Of a DNA stretch of 64,000 bases, positions 63,941 through 64,000 are shown piece after piece. The DNA is from CAVZMO01 sp963776195. GTDB taxonomy: Bacteria; Nitrospirota; Thermodesulfovibrionia; Thermodesulfovibrionales; SM23-35. The stretch spans positions 1-64,000 of the forward strand of contig CAVZMO010000018.1 of NCBI GenBank assembly GCA_963776195.1. Reading direction: 5' to 3'. The notes beneath the pieces were generated by a model that saw nothing but the letters and a program-made list of their open reading frames with translations, was not told the DNA's origin and did no database searches. How positions within the stretch are numbered: position 1 is the first letter of the stretch; every line of letters starts with the position of its first letter. The position numbers and the translations under genes are program-made.

Positions 63941-64000
63941 TGGCGGGAGCGTGTGGGAATCGAATCCACCCTGCCCGTTTGTAACAGGCAACATTGGATT
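63941..64000 (-). tRNA. selC: tRNA-Sec (3' part; runs off the window)
   Basis: Reading the minus strand: a long variable arm (TGCCTGT/ACGGGCA, 7 bp, 5-nt loop), a T-arm with loop TTCGATT, acceptor strand ACGCTCCC, G73 and CCA. From the T-loop to the 3' end is 17 nt, one more than in ordinary tRNAs, so the acceptor stem is 8 bp, the hallmark of bacterial tRNA-Sec. The anticodon lies outside the window. A tRNA-Ser is the alternative, but its acceptor would be 7 bp. T-stem pair 53-61 is A-C, an oddity. Confidence 0.65.

Noticed and set aside
1..64000. CRISPR array or prophage region
   Set aside because: No spaced direct repeats, cas genes, or phage structural genes were seen; the only tandem repeat is two units of 16 bp.

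Overview
The window reads as a chromosomal segment of a Gram-negative, probably anaerobic or microaerophilic bacterium. KdsC implies lipopolysaccharide. Respiratory quinone genes are of the futalosine (mqn) type. There is sigma-54-type regulation, a large PAS/GAF sensor kinase, a membrane polyferredoxin with a DUF362 partner, and DUF4388-type proteins. This combination suggests Nitrospirota or a deltaproteobacterial lineage; that is inference from gene content, since the window holds no rRNA.

Layout. 1-4.7 kb is a mobile-element graveyard: an IS21 element running off the left edge, a broken HUH-type replication gene split by an IS630 element, a 3' fragment of a tRNA-Leu, and the tail of a tyrosine integrase. 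4.8-13.3 kb holds small and accessory genes: a metallophosphoesterase, a SEC-C protein, two vapBC-like modules, cysteine-rich proteins, and frame-broken kinase-like and universal-stress genes. 13.3-26.9 kb is core housekeeping: dusB, mnmE, yidC, yidD, rnpA, rpmH, rmuC, queC, plsY, pgsA, kdsC, and a DUF4388/GspG-like fusion with a TPR membrane partner. 27-32.8 kb is a signalling block: a receiver protein behind a clear sigma-54 promoter, an NtrC-like activator, and a 1089-residue sensor kinase. 32.9-37.5 kb has a Lon-like protease, a radical SAM protein, a TIGR00725-type protein and a third vapBC pair.

37.8-41.1 kb is a second mobile cluster: a truncated PAS/HAMP gene, a complete IS3 element, a 5'-truncated group II intron, and an IS3-family transposase fragment that was the intron's target. 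41.3-46 kb has an AAA ATPase, a secreted protein, and an operon of propionyl-CoA synthetase and an MBL hydrolase. 46-54.3 kb is a long minus-strand menaquinone operon: tetR-ubiD-ubiA-ubiX-mqnE-mqnA-mqnC-(MTAP-fold nucleosidase)-ubiE. A perfect palindromic operator lies upstream of tetR. 54.5-58.5 kb has plsC and a MacA/ABC-2-type export system. 58.8-62.5 kb has an aldo/keto reductase, a polyferredoxin and a DUF362 protein. 62.6-63.9 kb is an intact IS4-type element with a 9-bp target duplication, next to a partial tRNA at the right edge whose geometry fits tRNA-Sec.

A recurring feature is that otherwise well-conserved genes (queC, ubiD, prpE, a DUF1284 gene, usp, the kinase-like gene and others) are each broken by one or two single-base indels, several in homopolymer runs. 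The pattern looks more like sequence error than biological decay, but it cannot be settled from sequence alone.
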